Part shown: positions 6,955-14,798 of the stretch, piece after piece
How the letters are laid out: each line of letters begins with the position of its first letter
How positions within the stretch are numbered: the stretch's first letter is position 1
NCBI GenBank assembly: GCA_902488815.1
Contig: CABTXP010000026.1
Location: forward strand, 1 to 18,341
Reading direction: 5' to 3'
Source: an uncultured Eubacteriales bacterium
GTDB lineage: Bacteria > Bacillota > Clostridia > Tissierellales > Peptoniphilaceae
DNA: 18,341 nt
Position numbers and translations under genes: made by a program
Notes under the pieces: generated by a model
The model's database searches: none
The model's input: only the letters and a program-made list of their open reading frames with translations
Told to the model about the DNA's origin: nothing

Positions 6955-8240
6955 TTTATCAACTTCCAAATTGTAAATCCGTCTGTGTTGTATTCTTGCG
7001 GGAAAATTCTCAAAAAGTTCTTGTCTTCAAATTTTTCTATTTTGATATTTTTGTTTTGTTTTAAAAATTCATCTATAACTTTTTCATTTTCCTCAGATGT
7101 AATTGTACACGTTGAATAGACTAACTTTCCACCGTTTTTTAAATATTTAGCTGCATTTAATATAATATTTAGCTGAATATTAGAAATCTCATATATGTCT
7201 TCAATAGTCTTCTTTAATTTAATCTCCGGATACCTTCTCATTAAGCCCAAGGCGGAGCACGGTGCATCCACCAAGACCTTGTCAAAACTTTCTTTAAACG
7301 CTTCGTTATAAAAAGTACCGTCTTGGACAAAGGTCTTAATATTTTTTGCCCCTAATCGCGCGGCATTTTCTTTTATTTTTGAAACTTTTTTGTCGCTTAC
7401 ATCTAATGCCAATACTTCTCCTGTGTTATTCATAAGAGCGCTTATGTGAGTAGTCTTTCCTCCCGGAGCTGCGCACATATCCAAAACTTTCTCTCCCTCT
7501 TTAGGGGCTAAAGCTTCTCCAACCAAAATTGAAGATTCATTTTGGGCATAAAAATAACCCTCTTTAAAAGCCTTGGACGTAAACATCCCGTTAGGGTTAT
7601 CAATTATATAACCGGTTTTTGAAAGAGGTCCCTTTCTATATTTAAAACCTTCACTTGTCATTATGTTTTCAAATTCTTCAACTGTTGCCTTCAGTGTGTT
7701 GACTCTCACAGTGACGTCAGTCTTTAAAAGCAAGCTCTTAAACATTTCTTCAGTATACTCATAGCCGTATCGATCTGCAAAGTACTTTGTCAGCTCTTCA
7801 TTTACGGAGTACATAATGCTTAAATATTTAATCGGGTCTTTTTCCTTGACTTCGATTTTATTTCCATCACGCAAAAAGCTACGCAGCACTCCGTTTACAA
7901 AGCCCGCCGCACCTCTGTTGGCATATTTCTTTGCCAAATTTACACTTTCATTTACAATTGCGTAATCAGGCACGCGGTCCAAGAACAAAACTTGATAGAA
8001 GGCCATCTTTAAAATATTTAAGACATACTTGTCAATTTTTCTGAAAGGTATCTTGCTTCTGCTTTTAAGAACATACTCCAAGTACAGGGAGTGTCTCAGT
8101 GTGCCTAAGACAAGTTCCTGTAAGAGGTTAAAGTCTTTTGTGTCGTAATTGTTTCGCTTTTCGCCAATTAAATCGGCGGAAAAATTTTCTCCGTACAAGG
8201 TGTCGTAGATAATTGTTAAAGCGTCTTCACGTAGTGTCAT
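6942..8240 (-). CDS. rsmB: 16S rRNA (cytosine967-C5)-methyltransferase
   Basis: RsmB (Sun/Fmu) makes m5C at position 967 (E. coli numbering) of 16S rRNA, using SAM. Residues about 1-130 form the NusB-like RNA-binding domain. The methyltransferase domain follows, with C-A-A-P-G-G-K-T at 256-263 (SAM binding), D-A-P-C-S-A-L-G at 325-332 carrying C328 (release cysteine), and S-T-C-T at 376-379 carrying the catalytic nucleophile C378. At 432 residues the length is typical. The NusB-plus-MTase fusion distinguishes RsmB from shorter RsmF/NSUN relatives. Its ATG overlaps the stop of the upstream peptidase gene as ATGA, and it overlaps rlmN by 13 bp. Confidence 0.96.
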   Translation of the reverse strand: MTLREDALTIIYDTLYGENFSADLIGEKRNNYDTKDFNLLQELVLGTLRHSLYLEYVLKSRSKIPFRKIDKYVLNILKMAFYQVLFLDRVPDYAIVNESVNLAKKYANRGAAGFVNGVLRSFLRDGNKIEVKEKDPIKYLSIMYSVNEELTKYFADRYGYEYTEEMFKSLLLKTDVTVRVNTLKATVEEFENIMTSEGFKYRKGPLSKTGYIIDNPNGMFTSKAFKEGYFYAQNESSILVGEALAPKEGEKVLDMCAAPGGKTTHISALMNNTGEVLALDVSDKKVSKIKENAARLGAKNIKTFVQDGTFYNEAFKESFDKVLVDAPCSALGLMRRYPEIKLKKTIEDIYEISNIQLNIILNAAKYLKNGGKLVYSTCTITSEENEKVIDEFLKQNKNIKIEKFEDKNFLRIFPQEYNTDGFTIWKLIKCNI

Positions 8241-8929
8241 CTTCTATCCCTTGAAAACATACTTAAAATTCGCAAGAAACTTCCTATTGCCATTAAAGTT
8301 GATGCTACATAGGTCATTGCCGCAGCTGAAAGTACGGACTTCGTACCTTCCATCTCGCCACTTGTCAAAAATCCGGACTCCAATTGCTCCATGGCCCTGT
8401 TGCTGGCGTTGAATTCCACAGGCAGTGTCACAATTTGGAAAAGTACAGTTGCAGCAAATAGCCAAATACCTGTCTTTATTAGCAAAGTGCCTGATGTAAA
8501 TAAATAACCTAAAATTATTATCCAAAAAGAAAATCTTGATCCGAAATTTGCAATAGGTACTAAAGACGTTCTAATTCTAAGAGCTCTGTAGTCAGTTGCA
8601 TCTTGTATAGCGTGTCCGCACTCGTGAGCCGCTATGGAAACCGCAGCCACGGATGCGGAATTATATATCCCTTCCGAAAGTCTTAAAGTCTTGTCCCTCG
8701 GGTCATAGTGGTCGGTAAGTTGGCCTTTGATCGGCTCAATTGATACGTCATAAAGTCCATTTCTGTCTAAAATTTGTCTCGCAACTTCTCTTCCCGTAAG
8801 CCCTGAGCTACTTCTAACTCTTGAGTATTCGCCGTAAGCTCTTTGAATTTTGGCTTGAGCCCACATAGCAAGTAAAAGTCCCGGCAGTATATATATTAAA
8901 TATTGAAAATTATAGTAATAAAAAGGCAT
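8237..8929 (-). CDS. YugP-type neutral zinc metallopeptidase, membrane-bound
   Basis: A 230-residue predicted membrane protease of the YugP/Zn_peptidase_2 family (COG2738). H-E-C-G-H at 102-106 is the zinc HExxH motif (H102, E103, H106). E173, within the loop P-V-E-F-N-A-S-N-R-A, is a plausible third ligand. Hydrophobic segments lie at about 8-24, 134-150, 153-170 and 203-222. No substrate is established for the family to my knowledge. The gene sits between fmt and rsmB, an arrangement I recall from clostridia but not from B. subtilis, where yugP is elsewhere. Both ends are coupled: TAATG with fmt upstream and ATGA with rsmB downstream. A role in membrane protein turnover or processing of formyl-methionine-started peptides would be speculation. 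Confidence 0.9.
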   Translation of the reverse strand: MPFYYYNFQYLIYILPGLLLAMWAQAKIQRAYGEYSRVRSSSGLTGREVARQILDRNGLYDVSIEPIKGQLTDHYDPRDKTLRLSEGIYNSASVAAVSIAAHECGHAIQDATDYRALRIRTSLVPIANFGSRFSFWIIILGYLFTSGTLLIKTGIWLFAATVLFQIVTLPVEFNASNRAMEQLESGFLTSGEMEGTKSVLSAAAMTYVASTLMAIGSFLRILSMFSRDRR

Positions 8930-9843
8930 TACTCAAACACCTCTCCTCTTTCAATTTTATTTCCAAGTAAAAAACTTTTAATGTCCATTCTCTTTTTGCC
9001 CGGTGCTTGTATTTCTTTAACAGAAAGCGCATCTTCTTTAAATGCGATTATAAGTTCCTTGTTTGATGACAACACTTCTCCCGGCTTACCGGACTCTTTT
9101 ACAACTTCCCCTTCAAAAAACTTAAAGTTATTTCCATTTAAAGTTGCGTAAGCGCCGGGGCTCGGGTATAGTCCTCTGATTAAATTAAGGCCCTCTCTTG
9201 CCGTTAATTTTTCAAAGTCTATCTTTCCCGTTTCCTTTGAAATTTTTTCCGCATAAGTGGACTGTGCATCATCTTGTGGTGTGAACACAACTTTATCTTC
9301 TTTTGCAAGTTCAACAAAATCACAAATAAGTCGTGCCCCTATTTGTGCAAGTTCTCTTTCCAAAACTTCGGCGTTTTTGTCTCCGATTTCCACCCTTTCA
9401 ACAAGTGCCACATCTCCTGTGTCAAGGCCTTCTTCCACCTTCATAATGGAAATGCCTGTCTCTTTTTCGCCGTCAATTATAACTCTGTTTATGGGAGCGG
9501 CACCTCTGTACTTAGGCAAAAGTGATGCGTGAATGTTCACTATATATTTCGGAATGTCCAAAATTTCTTTTTTTATAATTTGTCCATAGGCAGCTACTAC
9601 AAAAATGTCAGCCATTTCCGATTTAAGTCTTTCAACTACATCGGGTGCATTTATGGACTTAGGTTGGATGACCGGTATATTAAGTTCATCAGCAATTACT
9701 TTAACCTCAGGGTCAATTAGCTTTTTGCTTCTGCCCCTGGGCTTTGACTCCCTCGTCACTACAAGAGATACGTCGTATTTATTTGCAAGTTCCTTTAAAG
9801 CTGTTGCCGCAAATGCCGGTGTGCCGATAAAAACTATTTTCAT
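8929..9843 (-). CDS. fmt: Methionyl-tRNA formyltransferase
   Basis: Fmt formylates initiator Met-tRNA with 10-formyl-tetrahydrofolate, enabling bacterial translation initiation. The 304-residue protein has the formyltransferase domain (about 1-200) with catalytic N103, H105 and D141 (N-I-H-A-S-L-L-P and G-L-D-T-G-D). Its signature S-L-L-P-K-Y-R-G-A-A-P-I is at 107-118, and the basic insertion loop is at 31-42. A C-terminal tRNA-binding beta domain occupies about 205-304. Length is normal for the family. The ATG overlaps the def TGA as ATGA, so the enzyme that adds the formyl group and the one that removes it are co-translated. Confidence 0.97.
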   Translation of the reverse strand: MKIVFIGTPAFAATALKELANKYDVSLVVTRESKPRGRSKKLIDPEVKVIADELNIPVIQPKSINAPDVVERLKSEMADIFVVAAYGQIIKKEILDIPKYIVNIHASLLPKYRGAAPINRVIIDGEKETGISIMKVEEGLDTGDVALVERVEIGDKNAEVLERELAQIGARLICDFVELAKEDKVVFTPQDDAQSTYAEKISKETGKIDFEKLTAREGLNLIRGLYPSPGAYATLNGNNFKFFEGEVVKESGKPGEVLSSNKELIIAFKEDALSVKEIQAPGKKRMDIKSFLLGNKIERGEVFE

Positions 9844-10310
9844 ATTTCTTTTCCTGTTAAATCTTCAACATTTTTGGCAACGTCGGTATAAATTATACCT
9901 TCCAAATGGTCGTACTCGTGTTGTATAATTCGCGCCAAATATTCTTCGGCTTCTATTTCCTTTTCCGCACCTGTTTCATCTAAATACTTGACTTTGATCT
10001 TCTCGTATCTCTCCACGTCCCCTTGGTATCCCGGCACGGACAGGCATCCTTCTTTGCCCAATTGATTACCTTCGTGAAAAGTAATTTCAGGATTAACCAT
10101 TTTTAAAATATTACCGTCTCTGTCATCTATTACAAGAACTCTTCGACGCACCCCAACTTGCACTGCTGCAAGACCTACTCCGTCTGATTCGTACATTGTG
10201 TCCATTAAATCATTTATAAGTTCTTTAATTCTCTCATCTACTGTTTCAACTTCTCTAGATTTTTTGTATAAAATCGGATCAGGTACTTCTCTTATTTTTC
10301 TAATAGCCAA
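9840..10310 (-). CDS. def: Peptide deformylase
   Basis: Def removes the N-formyl group from nascent proteins as they leave the ribosome. In 156 residues all three metal-site motifs are present: G-V-G-L-A-A-V-Q-V-G (44-53, with Q51), E-G-C-L-S (87-91, ligand C89) and H-E-Y-D-H (131-135, ligands H131 and H135, catalytic E132). The start is TTG at 10310 (M-A-I-R-K-I). GAGGTG lies five bases upstream and overlaps the priA TGA, which fits strong coupling; no in-frame ATG would keep the N-terminal motif. The gap from priA is 9 bp and the overlap with fmt is ATGA. The def-fmt order after priA is as in B. subtilis. Confidence 0.97.
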   Translation of the reverse strand: MAIRKIREVPDPILYKKSREVETVDERIKELINDLMDTMYESDGVGLAAVQVGVRRRVLVIDDRDGNILKMVNPEITFHEGNQLGKEGCLSVPGYQGDVERYEKIKVKYLDETGAEKEIEAEEYLARIIQHEYDHLEGIIYTDVAKNVEDLTGKEI

Positions 10311-10319
10311 TTTTTCACC

Positions 10320-12686
10320 TCAATTAAACTCTATATCAAGGAATATTCCCTTACTTGACAGTCCCTCTCTGTTATTAATAACTACCCTTTTTAGTATGGT
10401 TCTTAACATTTCGCCGTGCTTGGTAGCGCATCTGAGCTGAAACTTCACTCTGTATATGTCCTTGATCTTGGGCATGTCTATAATCTTCGTGTAAGAAGTT
10501 TTAAAGCCCTTTATCTCTTCCCCGATACTTTTTAAAATTTCCAAAGCTTCGTCTTCAAGACCCTCCATTTCTTTTGAAGCAAAGGAGAGAGTGAATATGT
10601 CGTAGAAAGGCGGATAAAAATATTCCCTTCGCATTTCAATTTCTCTATTGTAAAACTCTTCATAGTTTGCCGTTTCCGCGGATGTAATGCTGTACTCTTC
10701 AGGGCTGTAAGTTTGAATTACTACACTACCTTCCTTGGCACCTCTTCCCGCTCTGCCTGAGACCTGGGTCAAAAGTTGAAAGGTCGTTTCGTGTGCTCTG
10801 TAGTCTGAAATATAAAGGGAAAGGTCTGCCGCAATTACACCCACCAAGGTCACATTGGGAAAGTCGTGCCCCTTTGAAATCATTTGTGTACCCACTAAAA
10901 TGTCGGCACCGCCTGACTTAAATATGTCGAAGGTCTTCTCATAAGACCTCTTTGAGCCCATGGTGTCTCTGTCCACTCTCATGACTCTCGCCTTTGGAAA
11001 AAGTTTTTTAACTTCTTCTTCAACTTGTTGAGTCCCTACGCCGAATCTCTTAATGTACTTTGAACCGCACTGAGGGCAAACCTTGGGCAGAGGTTTTGTC
11101 TTGCCGCAGTAGTGGCACCTCAGCCTGTCAATGTTCTTGTGATAGTTCATGGATATGTCGCAGCTGTCACACTTTACAACATAGCCGCACTCTCTACATG
11201 AGACGAAGTTTGAATATCCTCTCCTGTTTAAAAATAAAATCGCCTGTGTCTTTTCTTCTAAAACTTTTTCTATTTCACGATGCAGTTGTCTTGAAAAAAT
11301 CGACATGTTCCCTGCAAAAAGTTCTTCCGCCATATTCACAACTGTAACATGGGGGAGCTTTGCAGCCTTAAAAGCTCTGTGGCGTAGCTCAAAAAGTCCG
11401 ATTTCACCATTCAACGCTTCATAGTATCTCTCAACGGAAGGCGTGGCGCTACCTATTAAAAGCTTTGCTCCCACAATTTCGCAGCGCTTCTTCGCCACAT
11501 CATAGGTGTCGTATCTGAGTGATGAGTGGTTTCTGTAACCGGGATCGTGCTCCTCGTCGATTATAATCATCTTAAGATTTTCAAAGGGCGCAAATACTCC
11601 GGACCTTACACCTACCACAACACTTACTTCTCCCGACTTGATCCTTGACCACTCATCAAACCTCTCTCCTTTGGAAAGTTTGGAGTGCATAATGGAGACC
11701 TTGTCTTTAAATCTGCTGTTAAATCTTTCAATCATTTGAGGCGTAAGGGAAATTTCCGGCACAAGTACGATGACCTGTCCGCCGTCTTTCACAATATTTT
11801 CTGTAATTCGCAAATAAACTTCCGTCTTCCCCGAGCCTGTAACTCCTTTTAAAAGATTTACAGTGTGATTAGAACCTTCAATTCCCTTTATAGCTTCAAT
11901 TTGCTCCATGTTTAAAGGCAATTTCTTTGCCTCTTTGAATTTTTTAACGGGTGTACGCATTACTTGCTTGTCAAAAATTTCAACTATTCCCTTTTTGTTT
12001 AAAGTATTTATAGGAGAAGATGAAATATCTAAATCCGTCATTAATTTTTTGCGAGAACACTCGCCGGATTTAAGATACTCGACTACATCCTTTTGCTTTC
12101 CCCTAAGCTTTAAACTTTCAATATCTTTTATATCGGGATAAAGTCGCAAGTACTTTTCGTATTTAAAATCAATCTTGGTTTGCAAGACAATTTTAGATTT
12201 TAAAGCCCCTCTTTTTAAAAAGCTTTTAATCTCAGGGCCGAAGTTGCCCGCATCGGCAAGTTTAACTACATAGTTCTCCTGTGCCAAAAAGTCCTTTAAC
12301 TCGTTGGACAATACGTCTTCATCCACTACTTCAATTTTGTGGTTGATTTCTTTTAAATTCCCCGGTGGCAGAATCGGCAAGAATGCCCTGGATATACCTA
12401 CCAGGTATCTTTCCGACATAAAAATGCCAAGGTCAATTAAGTCTTGTGTGAGTATGGGCTCTTCATCCACCACATCAATGACATCCTTCACCTCAAAAGA
12501 GTTGTCAAAGTCCTCGCCGTAAGACAGGGCCATGGCAAGAGTAGGCGTGTCTCCTCTACCGAAGGGCACAATAAGCCTCTTCCCAGGCTCAACTTCATCT
12601 ATTAAATTTTCAGGTATGTTATAAGTCCAAATCGTGTCTATAGGAGCATAATTTGTCTTTAAAAATACGTGAATAATGTTTTTCAT
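10320..12686 (-). CDS. priA: Primosomal protein N', replication restart helicase
   Basis: PriA binds stalled or D-loop forks and reloads the replicative helicase. The 788-residue protein has an N-terminal 3'-end/DNA-binding domain (about 1-110), a winged-helix segment (about 190-240), Walker A G-V-T-G-S-G-K-T (281-288), the D-E-E-H box (377-380) and G-S-A-T-P (412-416). A zinc-binding insertion has eight cysteines: C497, C500, C506, C509, C524, C527, C537 and C540. Helicase motif VI is V-S-G-R-A-G-R-G (642-649). All key residues are intact and the length is usual for Firmicutes. GGAG five bases before the ATG (12686) follows immediately after the T-run of a terminator hairpin at the end of coaBC, so read-through or an internal promoter must supply its transcript. 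Confidence 0.97.
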   Translation of the reverse strand: MKNIIHVFLKTNYAPIDTIWTYNIPENLIDEVEPGKRLIVPFGRGDTPTLAMALSYGEDFDNSFEVKDVIDVVDEEPILTQDLIDLGIFMSERYLVGISRAFLPILPPGNLKEINHKIEVVDEDVLSNELKDFLAQENYVVKLADAGNFGPEIKSFLKRGALKSKIVLQTKIDFKYEKYLRLYPDIKDIESLKLRGKQKDVVEYLKSGECSRKKLMTDLDISSSPINTLNKKGIVEIFDKQVMRTPVKKFKEAKKLPLNMEQIEAIKGIEGSNHTVNLLKGVTGSGKTEVYLRITENIVKDGGQVIVLVPEISLTPQMIERFNSRFKDKVSIMHSKLSKGERFDEWSRIKSGEVSVVVGVRSGVFAPFENLKMIIIDEEHDPGYRNHSSLRYDTYDVAKKRCEIVGAKLLIGSATPSVERYYEALNGEIGLFELRHRAFKAAKLPHVTVVNMAEELFAGNMSIFSRQLHREIEKVLEEKTQAILFLNRRGYSNFVSCRECGYVVKCDSCDISMNYHKNIDRLRCHYCGKTKPLPKVCPQCGSKYIKRFGVGTQQVEEEVKKLFPKARVMRVDRDTMGSKRSYEKTFDIFKSGGADILVGTQMISKGHDFPNVTLVGVIAADLSLYISDYRAHETTFQLLTQVSGRAGRGAKEGSVVIQTYSPEEYSITSAETANYEEFYNREIEMRREYFYPPFYDIFTLSFASKEMEGLEDEALEILKSIGEEIKGFKTSYTKIIDMPKIKDIYRVKFQLRCATKHGEMLRTILKRVVINNREGLSSKGIFLDIEFN

Positions 12687-12694
12687 AATTCTCC

Positions 12695-12722
12695 AAAAAA
12701 AAGCTAGAGTGACCTAGCTTTT
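12695..12722 (-). terminator. Intra-operon terminator/attenuator between coaBC and priA
   Basis: On the minus strand AAAAGCTAG - GTCACT - CTAGCTTTT forms a 9-bp stem with a 6-base loop, followed by an unbroken run of Ts (plus-strand A run 12695-12702). The coaBC stop codon TAG (12706-12704) lies inside the 3' arm, and the T-run ends at the priA Shine-Dalgarno GGAG. A ribosome finishing coaBC would sit on this hairpin, so terminator formation may depend on coaBC translation. Structure is seen; efficiency and regulation are inference. Confidence 0.75.
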
Positions 12723-13894
12723 ATCCTATCTAATATTATATTTGCAAGCTCTTTCTTAGTGACCTTTCCGCTTTCAAAGCTTCCACCGTCCCTGTCGAAA
12801 ATTGTTGCAATATTTGTATCCGTTCCGAAGCCTGCCGACTCCATTGTAATGTTGTTGGCTACAATAAAGTCCAAGTTTTTCTTTTTAAGTTTTTCTTTGG
12901 CAAACTCTTCTACGTTTGTACTTTCAGCGGCAAATCCCACAAGGATTTTGTCTTCCTTTATGCCTCCAACGTATTTAAGAATGTCCTTGGTCTTTTTAAG
13001 CTCCAAGTTCATAATGTCGGGAGACTTTTTAATTTTATTTTCAGAATACTCCACAGGTGTAAAGTCCGCCGGCGCCGCCGCCTTTATTAAAACATCCGTC
13101 TCATTAAATGCATTCTTTACAGCTTCAAACATGTCGGAAGTGCTTTCAACTTCAACTACTTTCGAAACTTTAGGCGCCTTTATTGAAGTAGGGCCTGTGA
13201 TTAAAATAACCTTGGCACCTCTGTTGTAGGCTTCTTTTGCAATGGCATATCCCATTTTGCCCGTGGACTTGTTTGAAAGAAATCTCACCGGGTCAAGGGC
13301 TTCCCTTGTCGGGCCTGCCGTTACCGTTATCGTCTTTCCGGCAAAGTCTTTTTCGTAAAAAAGTCCGTCAATAATCTCTACAATTTCTTCAGGCTCAAGC
13401 ATTTTTCCTCTGCCTACGTCCTTGCAAGCAAGTAAATCGCATTGAGTGTCCGTCACTGTAAAGCCGTCTTTAATTAAAGTGTCTATATTTCTAACTGTGG
13501 CAACATTGTCAAGCATCCCCGTGTTCATAGCAGGGACAATTAACTTCTTGGCCTTTGAAGCTAAACACACGGTTGTAAGCATGTTGTCCGCAAATCCGTT
13601 GGCAAGCTTGGCAATTGTATTTGCACTTGCGGGAGCGATGACTATTAAATCAGCCCACTTTGCAAGAGCAATGTGTTCCACCTCTACATGTTCCAACTCC
13701 TTAAACATGTCAATGTAAACAGGATTGGAAGACATGGTTTGAAAAGAAAGAGGCGTCACAAACTCCCGTGCCGCATTTGTCATTATGACTTTAATATTGG
13801 CGCCCTTTTTGGAAAGGCGTGAACAAATTTCCAAAGACTTGTAACAGGCAATGCCGCCTGTCACGCCAAGCAGAATGTTTTTTCCTTTAAGCAT
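12704..13894 (-). CDS. coaBC: Bifunctional phosphopantothenoylcysteine decarboxylase / phosphopantothenate-cysteine ligase
   Basis: CoaBC performs two coenzyme A steps: CoaB joins cysteine to 4'-phosphopantothenate using CTP, then the FMN-dependent CoaC decarboxylates the product. CoaC occupies about 1-180, with G-G-I-A (13-16, FMN site), H74 (catalytic), P-A-S-A-N-T (88-93), P-A-M-N (121-124, N124) and C157 in L-A-C. The residue after that cysteine is K where G is usual, a small oddity. CoaB follows, with T-A-G-P-T-R-E (192-198), N208-K-S-T-G-K-M-G, A-A-P-A-D-F (273-278) and K289 in N-K-I-K-K. At 396 residues it is full length. The ATG overlaps the rpoZ TAA as TAATG. The gene ends inside a terminator-like hairpin. 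Confidence 0.97.
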   Translation of the reverse strand: MLKGKNILLGVTGGIACYKSLEICSRLSKKGANIKVIMTNAAREFVTPLSFQTMSSNPVYIDMFKELEHVEVEHIALAKWADLIVIAPASANTIAKLANGFADNMLTTVCLASKAKKLIVPAMNTGMLDNVATVRNIDTLIKDGFTVTDTQCDLLACKDVGRGKMLEPEEIVEIIDGLFYEKDFAGKTITVTAGPTREALDPVRFLSNKSTGKMGYAIAKEAYNRGAKVILITGPTSIKAPKVSKVVEVESTSDMFEAVKNAFNETDVLIKAAAPADFTPVEYSENKIKKSPDIMNLELKKTKDILKYVGGIKEDKILVGFAAESTNVEEFAKEKLKKKNLDFIVANNITMESAGFGTDTNIATIFDRDGGSFESGKVTKKELANIILDRIKARSL

Positions 13895-14178
13895 TATTCT
13901 TCAACTTCCGTCTCTTGTTGTGCTCTTAAAATTTCGTACTTCTTTTCTCTCTCTTCAGCAATTTTTTCCGCATATTTTTTGTCGGACATAGGTTCGCCGA
14001 AACAAATGTCCTTTCTCATCACTTCTTCCATTGCAACGGTCACGGGATTTATCTCATCAGTTTCTTCAAGTGGCGGATTTCCCGCAACAATAAGTCTCGC
14101 CCTTTTAGCAATTAAGTTAACCAATTCATATCTGCTGTGAGTTATTTCTCTAACTTCTTCAAAAGATGGTATAAGCAT
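13894..14178 (-). CDS. rpoZ: DNA-directed RNA polymerase subunit omega
   Basis: Omega helps fold and stabilise the beta' subunit of RNA polymerase. This 94-residue protein has the family core R-Y-E-L-V-N-L-I-A-K-R-A-R (17-29) and N-P-V-T-V-A-M-E-E-V (44-53). Its tail, about 65-94, is a charged helix rich in E and K. It lies between gmk and coaBC, joined to both by TAATG stop/start overlaps, which is its usual place in Firmicutes. There is nothing unusual in length or sequence. Confidence 0.95.
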   Translation of the reverse strand: MLIPSFEEVREITHSRYELVNLIAKRARLIVAGNPPLEETDEINPVTVAMEEVMRKDICFGEPMSDKKYAEKIAEEREKKYEILRAQQETEVEE

Positions 14179-14789
14179 TATTTTCTCCTTTCCAAAATCT
14201 CTTTCTTTATGTCATTGTGTCTCTTGACACGTAATTTTTCCGCAGCAATAATCGTCTCAATATTTGAAACAGCCTGTTCAACCTTGTCGTTGATAATAAA
14301 GTAGTCGTACTCTCCGACAAAATCAAGTTCCTTAAAGGCATTTTCAAATCTGACTTTTATTTCTTCTTCCGTTTCCGTTCCTCTGTTTGTAAGTCTTTCT
14401 TTAAGCTCGTCAATAGTAGGCGGTATTAAAAAGATAAAAATCGCGTCCTTGTAATTCTTTTTAATTTGAAGAGCGCCTTGCACGTCAATTTCCACAAGGA
14501 CAATCTCTCCCTTGTCAATTTCGTTAAATACAAACTCCTTGGGCGTGCCGTAGTAGTTGGTATGTACAAAGGCATACTCTAAAAGCTCATTGTTTTTTGC
14601 CATGTCTTCAAACTTGTCAATGTCTACGAAAAAATAATTCTCCCCGTCTACTTCTCCGGGGCGTGGAGTTCTCGTAGTGACTGAAGTAGAAAAAACAATA
14701 TCCTTATTATTTTTTAAAAGCTCTTGTGAAACGGTGCCCTTGCCGCTGCCGGAAGGTCCGCTTAACACTAACAAAAATCCCTTGGACAT
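14178..14789 (-). CDS. gmk: Guanylate kinase
   Basis: Gmk phosphorylates GMP or dGMP to the diphosphate with ATP, an essential step for GTP and hence (p)ppGpp supply. The P-loop is G-P-S-G-S-G-K-G-T (11-19). S34 and the stretch T-T-R-T-P-R-P-G-E-V-D-G (38-49) form the GMP-binding signature, and Y52 follows. The lid region with R-x-x-x-R type residues is near 132-148. It has 203 residues, normal for the family. It starts 9 bp after yicC, with AGGGGG as ribosome site ahead of the ATG at 14789. In B. subtilis remA/ylzA lies between these two genes; here there is no space for it. Confidence 0.97.
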   Translation of the reverse strand: MSKGFLLVLSGPSGSGKGTVSQELLKNNKDIVFSTSVTTRTPRPGEVDGENYFFVDIDKFEDMAKNNELLEYAFVHTNYYGTPKEFVFNEIDKGEIVLVEIDVQGALQIKKNYKDAIFIFLIPPTIDELKERLTNRGTETEEEIKVRFENAFKELDFVGEYDYFIINDKVEQAVSNIETIIAAEKLRVKRHNDIKKEILERRK

Positions 14790-14798
14790 ACAATCCCC

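Noticed and set aside
8244..8525. A 93-codon minus-strand frame overlapping the zinc peptidase in another frame
   Set aside because: It lies wholly within the peptidase gene, whose motif-bearing frame is clearly real. No overprinted gene evidence was seen.
9840..10310. V in place of the common P in the Def motif G-V-G-L-A-A-x-Q-V-G as a sign of altered activity
   Set aside because: From family knowledge this position varies among clostridial deformylases, and all metal ligands and the catalytic glutamate are intact.
12759..13229. A 156-codon plus-strand open frame antisense to coaBC
   Set aside because: It is opposite a fully conserved coaBC, shows no recognisable domain, has low-complexity S/F/L-rich composition typical of an antisense shadow, and has no convincing ribosome site.
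12704..13894. CoaC cysteine motif L-A-C-K instead of L-A-C-G as a broken active site
   Set aside because: The catalytic cysteine, histidine and asparagine are all present. A single neighbour change in an otherwise intact essential gene is not evidence of inactivation.
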